Assembly (NCBI RefSeq): GCF_047675955.1 | Contig: NC_132926.1 | Coordinates: forward strand, 12,529,326-12,593,325 | Source: Chlorocebus sabaeus | Taxonomy: Eukaryota; Chordata; Mammalia; Primates; Cercopithecidae | Reading direction: 5' to 3' | DNA length: 64,000 nt | Shown: positions 11,770-23,233 of the stretch, in pieces | Position numbering within the stretch: position 1 is the first letter of the stretch | How the letters are laid out: every line of letters starts with the position of its first letter | Translations under genes and position numbers: made by a program | The notes under the pieces: model-generated | Told to the model about the DNA's origin: nothing | Database searches by the model: none | Seen by the model: only the letters and a program-made list of their open reading frames with translations

Positions 11770-12930
11770 CCTGAAAGTTCTTACCATTTCTGATTTACAC
11801 ATAGCTCACTCTCTAAACGCAGTGTGGCTCCGTGTTCAGACATCTCCTTGGATGTGAAGGGCTCTAAGGCTCCTCAGGCAATTAACTGAGCATCCCTGAA
11901 CCACAGGTCCTATGTTCCATGCATCCTCAGGAGGACCAACTCACATACCTTGAATGCTCTGGACTATCTCAAGGGCTCGTGTCCAGAATCCTGCATTGTA
12001 ACAATTTCTTAACTACTATTTGCCCTCCACTGTAAGCCAGGGTTCTGCAAACTCAGCACTCTGCACCTGTCTTCCTTCTTATGATCCTGCATGGAAGATA
12101 GAGCATATGTGAAATATGGATGGTGGAAGATGGTAAGGATGGGAGGGTACAGAGAGTAGGTGGAAGCAGTGAAAGGGAGGTGAGGTTAGAAAAGTTATTG
12201 GTGTGCTATTTGGATCCTTGAGCTGAAACCCAAAGCAGAGAGTCTTCCAGTATCTGCAAACAACCCTCTGCTAAGAATTGACTTCAATTTTCACCAAGCT
12301 GGCAACTTACTCCTTTTTGCAAGGGGTTGCTGAGCACGGTGTAAGTAGCTAAGTAGGAAACAGAAACGCATCTTCTCTTTTCTACCCAGCCCCAAGACAC
12401 AAAGCAGATGACAGGGCGCTGTCCCTCCCCATTTATAAGGCAGCTGCCACCAAAGCAAAATATGCTCCCTCTCCTCCCTTCCAAACTAAACTGTAGTGTG
12501 TCAAACGGATGAATAAAAAGAAAAGTGGCAATTTTCCTTTATGTTAATAAATTGCTTTGGCCTAAAAAACATTAATAAATTTCCTTCCAAAGCACACACA
12601 CTTCTCCATACTCTGCTATTTGCCTGGTCTTGAAAAGAAAGTTACTTTCGATCCCCTTTAAATTGTTTAAGACCAGTGGGGGCAGTCACAAGAGGGGAGT
12701 GGGGAGCTCCCTAAATCCCAGTGATTATAATGGAACCCTGCTGTGTTTCCATAGAAACACAAAGAGTGTATTCTTCCCTGAATGTAGATGGTGGGGAGGG
12801 GTGAGGAGTGATGCTGCTGGTAAGGTGTGCAGCTACTGAAGAGCTGAAGGCTGATGCAAGGAGCTGAGATGGGAAGGCAGAGGACCTAGTGAGGAAGAGT
12901 GGAGTAGGCCGAGACGGTGTTGTGTGTGCA
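11770..12930. other. Intronic sequence without recognised genes
   Basis: Only short frames. A 66-codon - strand frame (12284-12484) has no splice context. No repeat identified. Confidence 0.5.
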
Positions 12931-12959
12931 GTGATTTCACCTGTTATTGCGTCCCATTT

Positions 12960-13120
12960 GCACAGCCAGCCAGGGAGGTAGCTAGTGTAACTCCCAAGTT
13001 CAACTGAGCCGTGTGAAGAGAAGAAACTTGCCCAGGGTCACCCAGCCAGGAAGTGCTGCAGCCTCCATTCAAACCCAAGAGTGTTCAACGCTGGGGCCCT
13101 CACTCCATCCTCTATATTGG
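12960..13120 (-). repeat. MIR SINE fragment
   Basis: gaaacttgcccagggtcacc, cagccaggaagtgctgcag, ccattcaaacccaagag: reverse MIR. Confidence 0.65.
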
Positions 13121-13235
13121 GCTGGGCGTCAAGTTGTGACGGTGAGACAAAGTTTCCGTTCCATCTCCTGGTCTTTTCGACCCAGGCCTGCTAGTTCTAT
13201 ACACATTCTGGAATCATCCAGAGCATTAATATCAT

Positions 13236-13524
13236 TTTCTTTTTGAGATGGGGACTCACTCTGTTACCCAGGCTGGAGTGCAGTGGTGCACTCATAGCTA
13301 ATTGCAGCCACAATTTCCTGGGCTCAAGTGATCCTCTCACCTCAGCCTCCCAAGTAGCTGGGACCACAGCTGCACACCACCACACATGGCTAATTTTTTA
13401 TTTTTTATAGAGATGGGGTCTCGCTGTGTTGCCCAGGCTGGCCTCAAACTCCTGACCTCAAGCAATCCTCCCACCTGGGCCTTCCAAGGTGTTGGGATTA
13501 CAGGCATGAGCCACTGTGCCCAAC
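13236..13524 (-). mobile_element. AluJ-type, full length
   Basis: Poly-T/gagatggggactcactctg head, both monomers, gccactgtgcccaac end. The high divergence and the gtcaagtgatcct/gtctcgctgtgttgcc pattern point to an old AluJ. Confidence 0.9.
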
Positions 13525-14353
13525 TTATTTTTCTTAAACAGGTATTAGGACACTTGTAAATCTTGTCAAATTCAGCTGATTTGTTGTCATTGTTTGTTTG
13601 TTTGAATTACAAAGTCAGAGACACTTCACATATAAGGAGAGGAAGGCAGCTGGTGCATGTGTGTGTTCATATAATTTGGTAGAAGCATATGGATGAAGAA
13701 CTGGAAAGTAGGAGTAGTTGAGAGAAATAAGAAGTATATTTTGAAAGCAATTGTTATTTAATCACCTACCTCAAACACACTGGGGAGAGTATCCACATCT
13801 GTCTAACTTACTATTGTGTTCCTGGAACCTGGTACAGCGTCAGGCCCAGAGCAAGATGGACTGATGATGGATGGAATGTTTTGTACAAGAAAATCTTAGA
13901 CTCCTAAAATCCTAGAGGGGGCGCCCACTCTCTTTGGCCCCATCTGGTACTCTATGATGAAGATTGTTTTTCTGCCACAGTAGGGAGGGCAGGGCTATTT
14001 CAGGAGCTAGGAGCATTGTGAATATAGATGCTCCCTATCTGTGAACTATGTGTGTTCCCAGTGCTAGAGGGGTGAGAATCAGAGCTTGCAACTCACCATT
14101 TTAAAGTCCTTCCTTGCTGAAATGCAGGGGTTGCCTAGGCTCTCAATCCATCTCCTTCAGTTTCCACTAGGATGAATGAGGTTCAGGTGGTACAGACAGA
14201 AACCCACTCTACCCTACCCCAGACAAACAGGGGTGCAGTACCACGTGATGCCTCCTGGAAATAGGAGACTGTGATGTTATGATTATATATGTGTGTATGT
14301 GTGTGAGCTATCTGTGTGGGGGAATGAATAGATAGAGACAAATAGATGCTAGA

Positions 14354-14354
14354 C

Positions 14355-14403
<49 letters not shown>

Positions 14404-14502
14404 CAGACAGACAATGACAGATGATAGATGGATAATGATAGATGACAGATAATAGATAGATAATGATACATAGATAATAGATGATAGATTAGATAGATGA
14501 TT

Positions 14503-14544
<42 letters not shown>

Positions 14545-14566
14545 CAGACAGATAGACAGACAGATA
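14354..14566. repeat. Compound GATA/GACA microsatellite
   Basis: Long TAGA runs at both ends with CAGA units and an interrupted middle (gatgatagatggataatgat). The frames it opens on the - strand encode only Ser/Ile/Tyr/Leu repeats. Confidence 0.95.
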
Positions 14567-14567
14567 G

Positions 14568-15215
14568 GTTTTCACCCATGGTTCCTGGCTTATAACTCTC
14601 ATAGCCCTTGTTACAATCTTTTGTTATCATGTTGGGTGAGTTAGGCCTCAGGAAGCAGAGTCTCTCTCTGACCTTCTCCTGTCCTCCTGTCACCTGCCTA
14701 AGGCAGGACTCTTATCTGATTGTGGATCAAGAGACTGATTCCAGAGTGGGTTCTGCCCATACCCCGGAGGAAGGAGTGCTACACAGGGGAGCTGAAGCCC
14801 CTACACTTTGCCCCACGCATCCCTTCATCTGTATCCTTTGCAATATCCTTTACGATATACCAGTAAACGTAAGCGAGTATTTCCCTGAGTTCTGTGAGCC
14901 ACTCCAGCAAATTAATCAAGCCCAAAGAATGGGTTTTGGGAACCCCAACTTGAAGCTAGTTGGTCAGGAGTTCCAAGGGTCCGGACTTGTAAGTGGGGGG
15001 AACAAGGGGGAAGTGTTGTGGGAGTGAGCCCCCAGTCTGTGGAATCTGATGCTATCCCTGGGTAGATAGTGCTGGAACTGAATTGGAAGACACCAACTGG
15101 TGGCCACTGCTTGGTAGTGGGGAGAAACTCCCACGCATTTGGTCATAGAAGGCTTCTTCTGTGTTGATGATTGTTGTGTGAGAGCAGAGGAAAAACATGG
15201 TTTGAGAGTTTTTCC
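14568..15215 (+). mobile_element. Probable endogenous-retrovirus LTR (class unresolved)
   Basis: The order tataactctcatagccc, ggtgagttaggcctcaggaa, attccagagtgggttctgcc, gctacacaggggagctgaag, cccacgcatcccttcatctg, gagttctgtgagccactcca, ctgatgctatccctgggtag and cccacgcatttggtcataga is one I recognise as a repeated primate LTR/internal-border element. The 139-codon frame at 14608-15027 lies in it and is not a gene. The name and exact ends need RepeatMasker. Confidence 0.5.
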
Positions 15216-15379
15216 TGAAATAGAGACTCCTGAAATAAAGAGTCAGTATGTGAGTCTGCAGATGCCTCTGCCCACTGGCCTGGCAAATTCTGGGCTTTGG
15301 CGAGAAGGTCTCTAACAGCTACTGATGCCAGCACTGAGGACACAGAGTCACTGGATTGGCAGTGCCAGGAGGCTAGGGA

Positions 15380-15475
15380 GATTGTCTGTCTACCATTCCT
15401 TCCTCAGGAGCCAGAACAGGGCCTGCCACAAAGAAGATGCTCAATAAATGTTTGTTGAGTGACTGGCTGAATACT
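15380..15475 (+). repeat. L2 3' end
   Basis: agaacagggcctgccacaaa, gatgctcaataaatgtttgt, tgagtga: typical L2 terminus. Confidence 0.75.
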
Positions 15476-15640
15476 TGGTGCCTACTCTGTGCTGCATGTT
15501 GTATATGCACATAGCATTTAAGCTTCACTGAGATCATTTGCGTAGGCACTACTCATTTTGCAGATGAGGACACAACAACCTGGAAGTGGGAAATGACTTC
15601 TCCAAGATCTCACAGTGAAACTGTAGAGCTTTGCTTTAAA
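15476..15640 (-). repeat. MIR SINE
   Basis: ttggtgcctactctgtgctg, attttgcagatgaggac, gacttctccaagatctcaca. Confidence 0.65.
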
Positions 15641-15649
15641 AAACACAGC

Positions 15650-16930
15650 CTATGTTTCATCCATAATACATAATTCTAATTTAACATAATAACGGCCTAT
15701 AGGTCATCCAGCCAGGATTATGTTCCCATAGAGAGGGCAAGTGAGAACAGAAAGAGAAGGGATGTAAGTGGAGGAGAAGAAAGTCTGGAGGAAAAATACA
15801 GAAACGAAACAATCAGATACCCTTTCCCAGCGCCCCCTAAGAACCAACACCCTGTTAGTCTGGCTATAAAACGGGCCCCCTCACCCCTCTGACTCTTCAG
15901 CCCTGCCTCTTCCATCTCAGATTCCATCTCAGAATGCTCAGGGACAAGGCATCCTTTGGGGCTTCATCCGTCATGCATGGCAACGGCAACATGCCTTTGC
16001 AGCAGCACAAACTTGGATTCCCGGCCCTGGGAGGTGACATGGGGATAGGTAACAAGGGCAGATGTCCCTTTAATGACAGCTGTTTTTCAGCCCTTGCTGG
16101 GTATAAAGTCATTGGCCAGTCATGCCACATTGTAAACCAACATGGGGTCTTTGGTCTACCAGATGCAACATTTCATTTTCCTCCTGGCTACACAAGGAGA
16201 ATACACTGTTTTCATGACCACGTTTCCTCCAGTTTCCACACTCCCACACTGGCTCCTCATCCTTGGGCCTTCTGAGACCCCTGGTATGAAACCAGGTAAC
16301 AAACACATCGAAAAGCTTAAGAGCTTTCTTATAAGCCTCTTGGCACTGAAAATTCCTCTGTAAGTAAATCCTCCTCATGGAGGAAAGTGGACAATCAAGG
16401 ATAGAGGGAACCTGTGCTCAGCCCACAGGGTTGTCTAAGAGGATTTGTTTTTCCTGCCCCGGCTCTCTGGGTTCTGGGGAGGGTTAGCCAGAGTGAGGAA
16501 GCAGGCTGAGAGCCTCTGAGGCCTGCTGGCCTGACTCCCAGACATGCAGAGGTCACAGACAGCATCAGCACCCACTCCCCACTGGCCAGGCTTCTGCTCA
16601 ACACCCACGTCCCCTGACCTCAAGGACCCCTGGTCTGCGACAAATTCATTTTCACCTCCATGGTGTTTGTGATAATCAGCACAGGACAATGGAGTCCGTA
16701 TGTTAATGACACCAAAACACACAAGTAAAATAGCCAACAACAGCAGCAACAACGGAAAAGAGCATGGGAGTGTCCATCCATCAGTAGAGGAATATTTAAA
16801 TACATCATATTGAGGAATACTACAAGGCAGTCTTACATGTAAAGCTCTCCAAGATATATCTTTAAGTTGAGATGCAATTCAAAGAGCAAGGCATAATCTA
16901 TTGGTAGAAATTATGTTAATAATGATGATG
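15650..16930. other. Intronic sequence without recognised genes
   Basis: Several antiparallel 60-113 codon frames at 15718-16808 overlap each other. None has splice context or recognisable family content. GC is higher than in the surroundings. Confidence 0.45.
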
Positions 16931-16934
16931 ATAG

Positions 16935-17092
16935 CGGTAACAGAAGCTAACACATACGGAGGACTTAGTGCACACCAGGCCTACTCTGAGCACTTTGTTT
17001 ATATGATCTCAGTTTACACACATTAATTCCAAAGAAAGCCTTTGAGATAGGTGCTCATATTACCTCCATTTTACAGACGATGAAACTGAGCT
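16935..17092 (-). repeat. MIR SINE
   Basis: cggaggacttagtgcacacc, ctgagcactttgtttatatg, ttttacagacgatgaaactg. Confidence 0.75.
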
Positions 17093-17204
17093 GTCAGTTT
17101 CCTTGTCTGTTCCTCTGTATTATCTCAATTTTTTAATAATGAGACAGTTTTCATGCATAACACATGCAAAAAAAAACCCATTAATGATTAAGAGAGAGAC
17201 TGGA

Positions 17205-17390
17205 GCCAATATTTACAGAACACTTGCCATCAGGTCTCACTGACCCTCAATAACATCCCTGTGAGGAAGGCATTACAGGTGCCAATTCAATCAATGAAGA
17301 ACTAGAGGTTCAGAGAGGTGGTATCACTTTTCCAAGGTCAAACAGCCAGTAGGTACCTAAGGATCTAGGATTTGATCCCAAAGCTCTTGT
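17205..17390 (-). repeat. MIR SINE just upstream of the INSYN2B terminal exon
   Basis: tttacagaacacttgcc, aactagaggttcagagaggt, tttccaaggtcaaacagcc, atttgatcccaaagctc. It ends about 90 bases before the 17479 acceptor. Confidence 0.7.
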
Positions 17391-17478
17391 TCTTCCATGT
17401 TAGTTGGGGCTGAGTGATGCTAAATCAGTCTGTGCTGATTCGAATTTACTTTCCTTCCTTCCTCTCTGTGTTTTTCAG

Positions 17479-17665
17479 TGTAGAGTATGATTTTCGGCAG
17501 CAGGAAGGCAGGTTCCATGAAGTTTTGCAGAGTCTGGAGGAAGCAGAGCCAGTTGAGGAGGCATCGCCCCCACCAAAGTCCCCAGCAGAACCCCCAGCCC
17601 CGGAAAAGCAGGACTTAAGGCGGAAAACCAAGAAGGTGAAAAAGAAATGCTTCTGGTGGATCTGA
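17479..17665 (+). CDS. INSYN2B: INSYN2B terminal coding exon (C-terminal 61 residues plus stop)
   Basis: A strong acceptor (cttcctctctgtgtttttcag) precedes 17479. The first base completes the Ser codon begun at 471-472, and the frame then runs VEYDFRQQEGRFHEVLQSL, an acidic/Pro-rich stretch with EEASPPPKSPAEPPAPE, and a strongly basic end RRKTKKVKKKCFWWI before TGA at 17663-17665. The end looks membrane-directed: a polybasic run, one Cys, then aromatic residues. It is not a CaaX box, because the Cys is fifth from the end. Membrane attachment is inference. As a family, INSYN2 proteins belong to the inhibitory synapse. The paralogue INSYN2A is nested in DOCK1 in the same way, which supports the call. 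An open frame extends back to an ATG at 17414, but it crosses the acceptor and is not the real start. Confidence 0.87.
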
Positions 17666-19982
17666 GCTGGTTGGGACCATCCCCCAGCCCTCCATCTCCA
17701 CGTACTTCCCTGAGATGGGAAATCCACTGCACTTAAGGTCTGCCCTGCTTCTTTGCAAAGGCCCTGGGCTGTGAGCTCTTCAGCCTGTGAAACAGAAGAG
17801 CCTTGGAGCTGATGTAGCCGCTGCTGGACACCTGACCACCATCCTTACCTGAGTGCGTGCCACTGCTTGCTGAGGGCTTCACGGACACTAGGGTGAACAC
17901 TTGCCAAGTTCCCTGTCACGTTCAGCCAGAACTCAGGCTGAGTTGCAAGTCCAGATTCCCACCACGAGCAAAACCCCACACTATACCTTCCAACACCTCC
18001 ACGATGCTAAGCACTTCCTTTCCATCCCGGGTTCATCAACCCAAAAGAAAAAAATAGTGTTGTGCAGAGCCGGAAGATAGAGGGATGTTATAGGTTATAC
18101 GCAGGTACCATAGAAAAAAATGAGATAAACTGGCAGTTTTGTAAGCTATCAGCATATATAATAAGCACAAGGGAAGTGGGCAGGGCATAAAATGCAGGTT
18201 CACCCTGGTATGTTGGGTTGTTTTCCTTTCTAATTGATCCCCTTGATCCCAAATTAAGGCTCTGTCATCTCATGGTGCATGCACCTTTCTGCCTGTGGCA
18301 GAGTCAGGCCACCCCAGGGTATAAACTTGTTGGTGTCGCTGTGCTGGACAATTGTAATTCAAAGAGGATTTCAGCAGTTGTAGCTGTTCCAGGGCCCACC
18401 CTAAACCATCATGCTTCTTCTCTGCCTGGGGCCTGAGACCACCTGGCAATTGGGTGGAGTCTGTTTTTGGTGTGAACTTTAAGACTCCATAGTTAACTTA
18501 CCTGCAACATTTAAAATCATGAGGTCCAGCAACCTGTCCATCAGTTACATCTTAAGAGTAACATAGATATGGCTAAGATAAAACACAACACTGTTTCTCA
18601 TCCCTTCATCCCAGAAACAGCCATGTAGAAAGGTTCAAACATATATTAATCAACACAGTCTCCCTTCCTGGTGACCAGGCAATGGTCACCTGATTGAAAA
18701 AGTAGTGGGACTGGGGATGAGGATATAGTTTTTTCTATTTTAGTTTTAAATACCTTTCTATCCCAAAGTCTCAGTTCTTCAAGGTCTGGCTCATTCTTTT
18801 GACAAGACCTGCATACATGTGGACCCAGTCAAGCTTGCATGGCTGAACAAACGACTAAAGTAATATAATTAAGTAATTGCTACATACTCTTGGGGATGAG
18901 GGGTAGGATGGAAAGGCTCAGATACCTTCTGGTTGAATTAAATTCTCCATCAGCATGTGGTTAGATTGACATTGCTAGAAAGGGATCCTGAAACTAAACA
19001 TACATTAAACGAAGAAGGTATTTTGTAATCCCCTTGGCTGAAGATCCAGTGTCTAAACTAGAATCTTTGTAGAGCACAGCGTCCTGTGTGTTTGTGGGAT
19101 GTACCTACCCCACTGTAAATGGAGCCTAATTGAGCAAACCACTGATGGTTTCACCTTCCCCTGTCATAGCAATGCAGTGCACAAAGCTATTTCAGTGAGA
19201 ATGAAAGGGAAATTTGGCAAGGAATATCAGCTTGCACTATTTAAGTCTTGGAATGTCATTCAAGATGTTCTTGTTCTGTTTCTAGTGTAATGTTTAAGCC
19301 CACAGAATGAGACCGGAATATATAACGTCATGTTAGAATTAAGATAAATACACTTGTCATACTTAAGAAGCCACATTTCAGTAAGATATGCTACCACTAT
19401 CTAAAAGCCACAGATTTTTTTTTTTCCTGTATCCATACAATCGACTCTCAGTTGGCCCCAGCAATGGAAAAGAACAGAATAGAGGATAATCCAATAAAGT
19501 GAAATCATTTGGGATCTCTTACGTAATTTTATCTTGTAGTAGAGCTTCCATCTTAATTTGCTTTGCTTACACGAATTTCATATGAATTTACATTCTCGGG
19601 CATCATGCTAGAATGTAAAAACCCTGTTCCTAGAATTAAGAGACCCAGGCAACCAAGCAGTCTATCCCACTAGCCTTTGGCAAATGGCTTAAATTTCCAG
19701 GGCCTGTTTGTCCATTCTTGAATAGAGATAAGAACATATGCTTTCCTACTTTATAAACTCTTAGCACGTTCCGCATTACGTGAGCTGAGTGACTCAGAGC
19801 TGAGCTGGATTACTGGCCAAAGTTAGCCTGGCAAGATAAAGAGATGTTTGAGGTACCTCACACAAAATTAATAAGCTCATGTGGTCATAGATATGTTTCC
19901 AGTTGGGGCCCTCACATGAACCCTTAACGGAATTAAATAAAACTGGGACTAGAAAATGTTGACATTTTGTGCACTTCCCCAA

Positions 19983-20040
19983 CAAACAACAACAACAAAA
20001 AAAAAAAAAAAAAAAAAAAAGAGAGAGAGAGAGAGAGAAG
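19983..20040 (+). repeat. (CAA)n-(A)n-(GA)n simple repeat in the INSYN2B 3' UTR
   Basis: CAA units, then 23 A residues, then about nine GA units. The flanks look duplicated (see findings). Confidence 0.9.
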
Positions 20041-20621
20041 AAATGTTGATATTTCTAGAAACACAGCCAAACAAGGCTATACTGATTCTACACTAAAGCA
20101 CAACACCACATTGCTTGGGCCACTGAGCTGGAACTGGGAAGGAGTTATCTTCTGAAAAATTGATACTTAAAATCATTATGAGGAAACAGGATTCCATAAA
20201 CATTTTCCTGATGAACAAAAATGATTGTCTCTATGTTTAAAACACCATACATACATATACTAAAACTGCATACTCACTTGTTCATGTGAAAATCACTGCT
20301 TCTTTGTAAAATATTATGTAACATCTACCATGATATTCTACAGAAATGCTGTACTTGATGTGATCTGGTTTTCTGGAGAGGTATTAATTTAGCAAAAATT
20401 ACTTTTATAAAATTGAAAGGAAAAAGACCAATACATCAACTTAAATTGCAGGAGTTTATGTAGCTGCTTTCTCTGTAGTTTAAAAAACAATGCATAAATG
20501 CGTGCTCACTATCCTTGGAACTTAATACCAGCTCATCTATAGAGTACCTTCTTAAAGACGATGTACTGATGTAAGGTTTTGTAAATTTCTAAACTGTTTT
20601 AAATGGGATATTATCTTTTGC

Positions 20622-20627
20622 AATAAA
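20622..20627 (+). terminator. Polyadenylation signal AATAAA, likely distal INSYN2B end
   Basis: The hexamer lies in ttttgcaataaacttacat and is followed by atattttttctagg, a U-rich downstream element. Cleavage would fall about 15-25 bases after the hexamer. Confidence 0.55.
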
Positions 20628-21374
20628 CTTACATATTTTTTCTAGGTTTTAAGACTCCATTACTAGCTTGGGTTGATTTCGGCTACAAAATGTATGCTTA
20701 AGAAGCACATCTCAGTGGTCCTAAGGGCAAGTATGGCTTTCGTTATAATTGCTTCTATATATTTCTAAGGGAAATAAATAAAGAGCAGATTCAGAACTTA
20801 GTGTCATGATGATCACATGAAGCCCCGTGTATCCTGTGAGCGAGGGAGGCAGCATGAATCAATGGAGAGCTGCTCCCAGCCTCATTCCCAGGGATGCACA
20901 TGCATGACCTGTATCATTATGCTCAGATACCTGAACTCTAATTTATTCAGTACTTTTCTTTAATTATTTCCCCTTTAATTTTTTTCCTTAAAAGTCAAAT
21001 TTATATCACCAATGTGAAGAAAAACAATATCATGTTCCAAAAATAGAAGATGAAATAAAAATATATCTTATTAAATTCTTGCTAAACCTTGTTGCTATTG
21101 AGGCTGCTAAGCCTGAGACCAGCTCTCTGTTAAGAGGGGATATTAGCAAATATTCAACACATACTAAAGCCGCATTTACACCAAGCCCATTTTCTACTTG
21201 ACTAATCAGGATGTTTGAGAAAACTGAAAAGAAAACAACTTTCCTGTCATGTGATTCAGTATTCTTTTTCCTGCCTTCTCCACGAACCATTTAAAACCAG
21301 CTTGGGTTTACACCTGGAGAGTGAGTCTCCCATTTTGGGAAACCCCAATTTAGAGAAATAACAACAAACACAAA

Positions 21375-21615
21375 CCCTGGACATAGAATCAGAAATCTCG
21401 GGTTTGACAGCGTTGTGCTACCTTCTTTTTGCTGCATAACCTTGAGCAAGTTACTTAGCCTCTGTGAGCCTCTGATTCCTCTGATATACCCCCTGCCTCC
21501 CAAGAGTGCCTTGACAATGAACTGAGTGACAGCCAAGAGCACAATGTAGGGTACACATTGGGCCAGGCCCTCAATAAATGCATATTCAGTCATTTGTGGA
21601 TTGAAGTCAATTGGG
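21375..21615 (+). repeat. MIR SINE
   Basis: cataaccttgagcaagttac, ttagcctctgtgagcctctg, ggccaggccctcaataaatg. Confidence 0.75.
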
Positions 21616-21696
21616 AGACAGAAAGGAAAGTAACTCCGTGAAGCTGCAGTGGTTTTCAGAAACAGGTTTTTCTTGGGACAAGGGAAGAACACTTCC

Positions 21697-21984
21697 TGTG
21701 GGCACGATGGCTCATACCTGTAATACCAACACTTTGGGAAGCCAAGGTGGGAGGACTGCTTGAGCTCAGGAGTTTGAGCTGGGCAACGTAGTGAGACCCC
21801 ATCTCTAAAGCAATTAAAAAATTAGCCAAGGGTGGTGGCTTGCACCTCTGGTCCCCATCACTCAGGAGGCTGAGGCAGGAGGATAGCTAAACCCAAGACA
21901 GGGAGGCCTGGAGTGAGCTGTGATCATGCCACTGCACTCCAACCTAGGTGACAGAGCAAGAGTCTGTCCCAAAAAAAAAAAAAA
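21697..21984 (+). mobile_element. AluJ-type, full length
   Basis: gtgggcacgatggctcatac head, gaccccatctctaaagcaat, tgatcatgccactgcactcc and poly-A tail. Heavily diverged. Confidence 0.9.
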
Positions 21985-22599
21985 GAAGGATCCATCAGAA
22001 ACCATGACAATGAATGTTAAGTAATGTTAAGTAATAAAGTCATCCATGATTCAAAAGAACATATGGGCACATAAAATACAGCACAGCACTCTGGGAATGA
22101 AAGATTCCTGTTGCGTGGAATCAAATATCCTAGAGGTGAAAGAGACTTTAAGAGCCATGTCCCTTCCATTTTAAGCATGAGTCAATTAAGGAAGGCTAAA
22201 TGATTTGACCAAGGGCTTATAGCAATCCTGTGGGGAAGTAGGTGTTGGGAGCAATGTGGTTGGTGGGTGGAATGTGTGAGGGGCCGGGGCCATTCCAGGA
22301 AGCATGAGGCTAGACTTGAAACCCGTTCTTACCTTCATTAGCTGAGCTGAATCCTCAATATAACCTTCACTTGAAAAGGCTCTCATTTTAAGCTGCTCAA
22401 GGCAACTTGCTGTATGCTAAAAATGTATTTCTTTTTATAAATGCCAAGAAACAAAGATGTTTTATGATCACTACGCCCATCAAGCATTGCTTGCAAGAAA
22501 AAGTGCGGGGGACAAATCCCAATCCAACACTGTCGGCATTCGGCGCAAACCACGTTTGACTGCTTTAATGAACATAATCCCATTTTTTAGTACCTTCAC

Positions 22600-22918
22600 C
22601 TCAACTTCCTCCCCATCTTCTTTTCACCAATTTACAGCCTAAATTTCTATGGACCATATTATACCACCCCTACTCCTGAGGTTTTGCAAATGTCTAATTT
22701 CTCTCTGCCTCCTACAGAACTCTCAGCCCATAAAGAGCAGGGATGCATCCGTTGGCAACACAGAGTTTGGTCCTCTCATTGCCAAACTAAGCCAAGTTCT
22801 CAGGTCGGCGTGCCTCTTCACTGTGGGCATCCTGTTCTAAACCCACTTCATTTCTCAACTGGCCTCTGCAGGAACCTCCCCAATAGGTATCCCCACATGC
22901 AATATCTTCCCTTACACT
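22600..22918 (+). repeat. Possible L2 upstream part, split by an Alu
   Basis: Weakly L2-like C/T-rich text that would continue in the clearer L2 at 23234. The alignment by eye is loose. Confidence 0.35.
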
Positions 22919-23233
22919 TATTTTTTTTTTTAATATATTTTGAAACACGGTCTCACTCTGTCACCCAGACTGAAGTGCAGTGGCACTATCCTAGCTCACT
23001 GCAGCCTCAGACTCCCAGGCTCAAGCAATCCTTTTACCTCAGCCTCCCCAGTAACTGGGATTACAGGTGCTTACCACCACAACCCCCTTATGTTTTTAAA
23101 AAACAATTATTTTCTTTAAAGACTGAGTCTTGCTATGTTGTCCAAGCTGGTCTCAAACTCCTGGCTCAAGTAATCCTTCTGCCTCAACCTCCCAAAGTGC
23201 TGGGATTACAGGTACATGATACCACTCCTGGCC
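22919..23233 (-). mobile_element. AluJ-type, full length
   Basis: Poly-T head with gaaacacggtctcactctg; right end ataccactcctggcc. A T/A-rich middle linker is expanded. Confidence 0.88.

Larger units (their letters stand above)
473..17478 (+). other. INSYN2B: Last intron of INSYN2B (about 17 kb)
   Basis: The intron starts with gtacct and ends with a long pyrimidine run and tttttcag. Apart from repeats listed separately, it shows no ORF with splice sites and family resemblance. The same bases are also DOCK2 intron on the other strand. Confidence 0.8.
17666..20645 (+). other. INSYN2B: INSYN2B 3' UTR (proposed extent)
   Basis: From the stop codon to about 20645 the sequence is mostly unique and becomes A/T-rich toward the end, as long neuronal 3' UTRs do. 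It ends with AATAAA at 20622-20627 followed by a T-rich stretch, a good cleavage/polyadenylation context. Earlier AATAAA motifs lie near 19492 and 19936. A (CAA)n-(A)n-(GA)n simple repeat lies inside at 19983-20040. The end point is a prediction from sequence alone. Confidence 0.6.

Noticed and set aside
14349..14693. 114-codon - strand frame rich in Ser, Leu, Ile and Tyr
   Set aside because: It is the translation of the GATA/GACA microsatellite.
14608..15027. 139-codon + frame
   Set aside because: It lies inside an LTR-like repeat and has no recognisable protein domain.
17446..17732. 93-codon and 85-codon - strand frames
   Set aside because: They are antisense shadows of the INSYN2B terminal exon.
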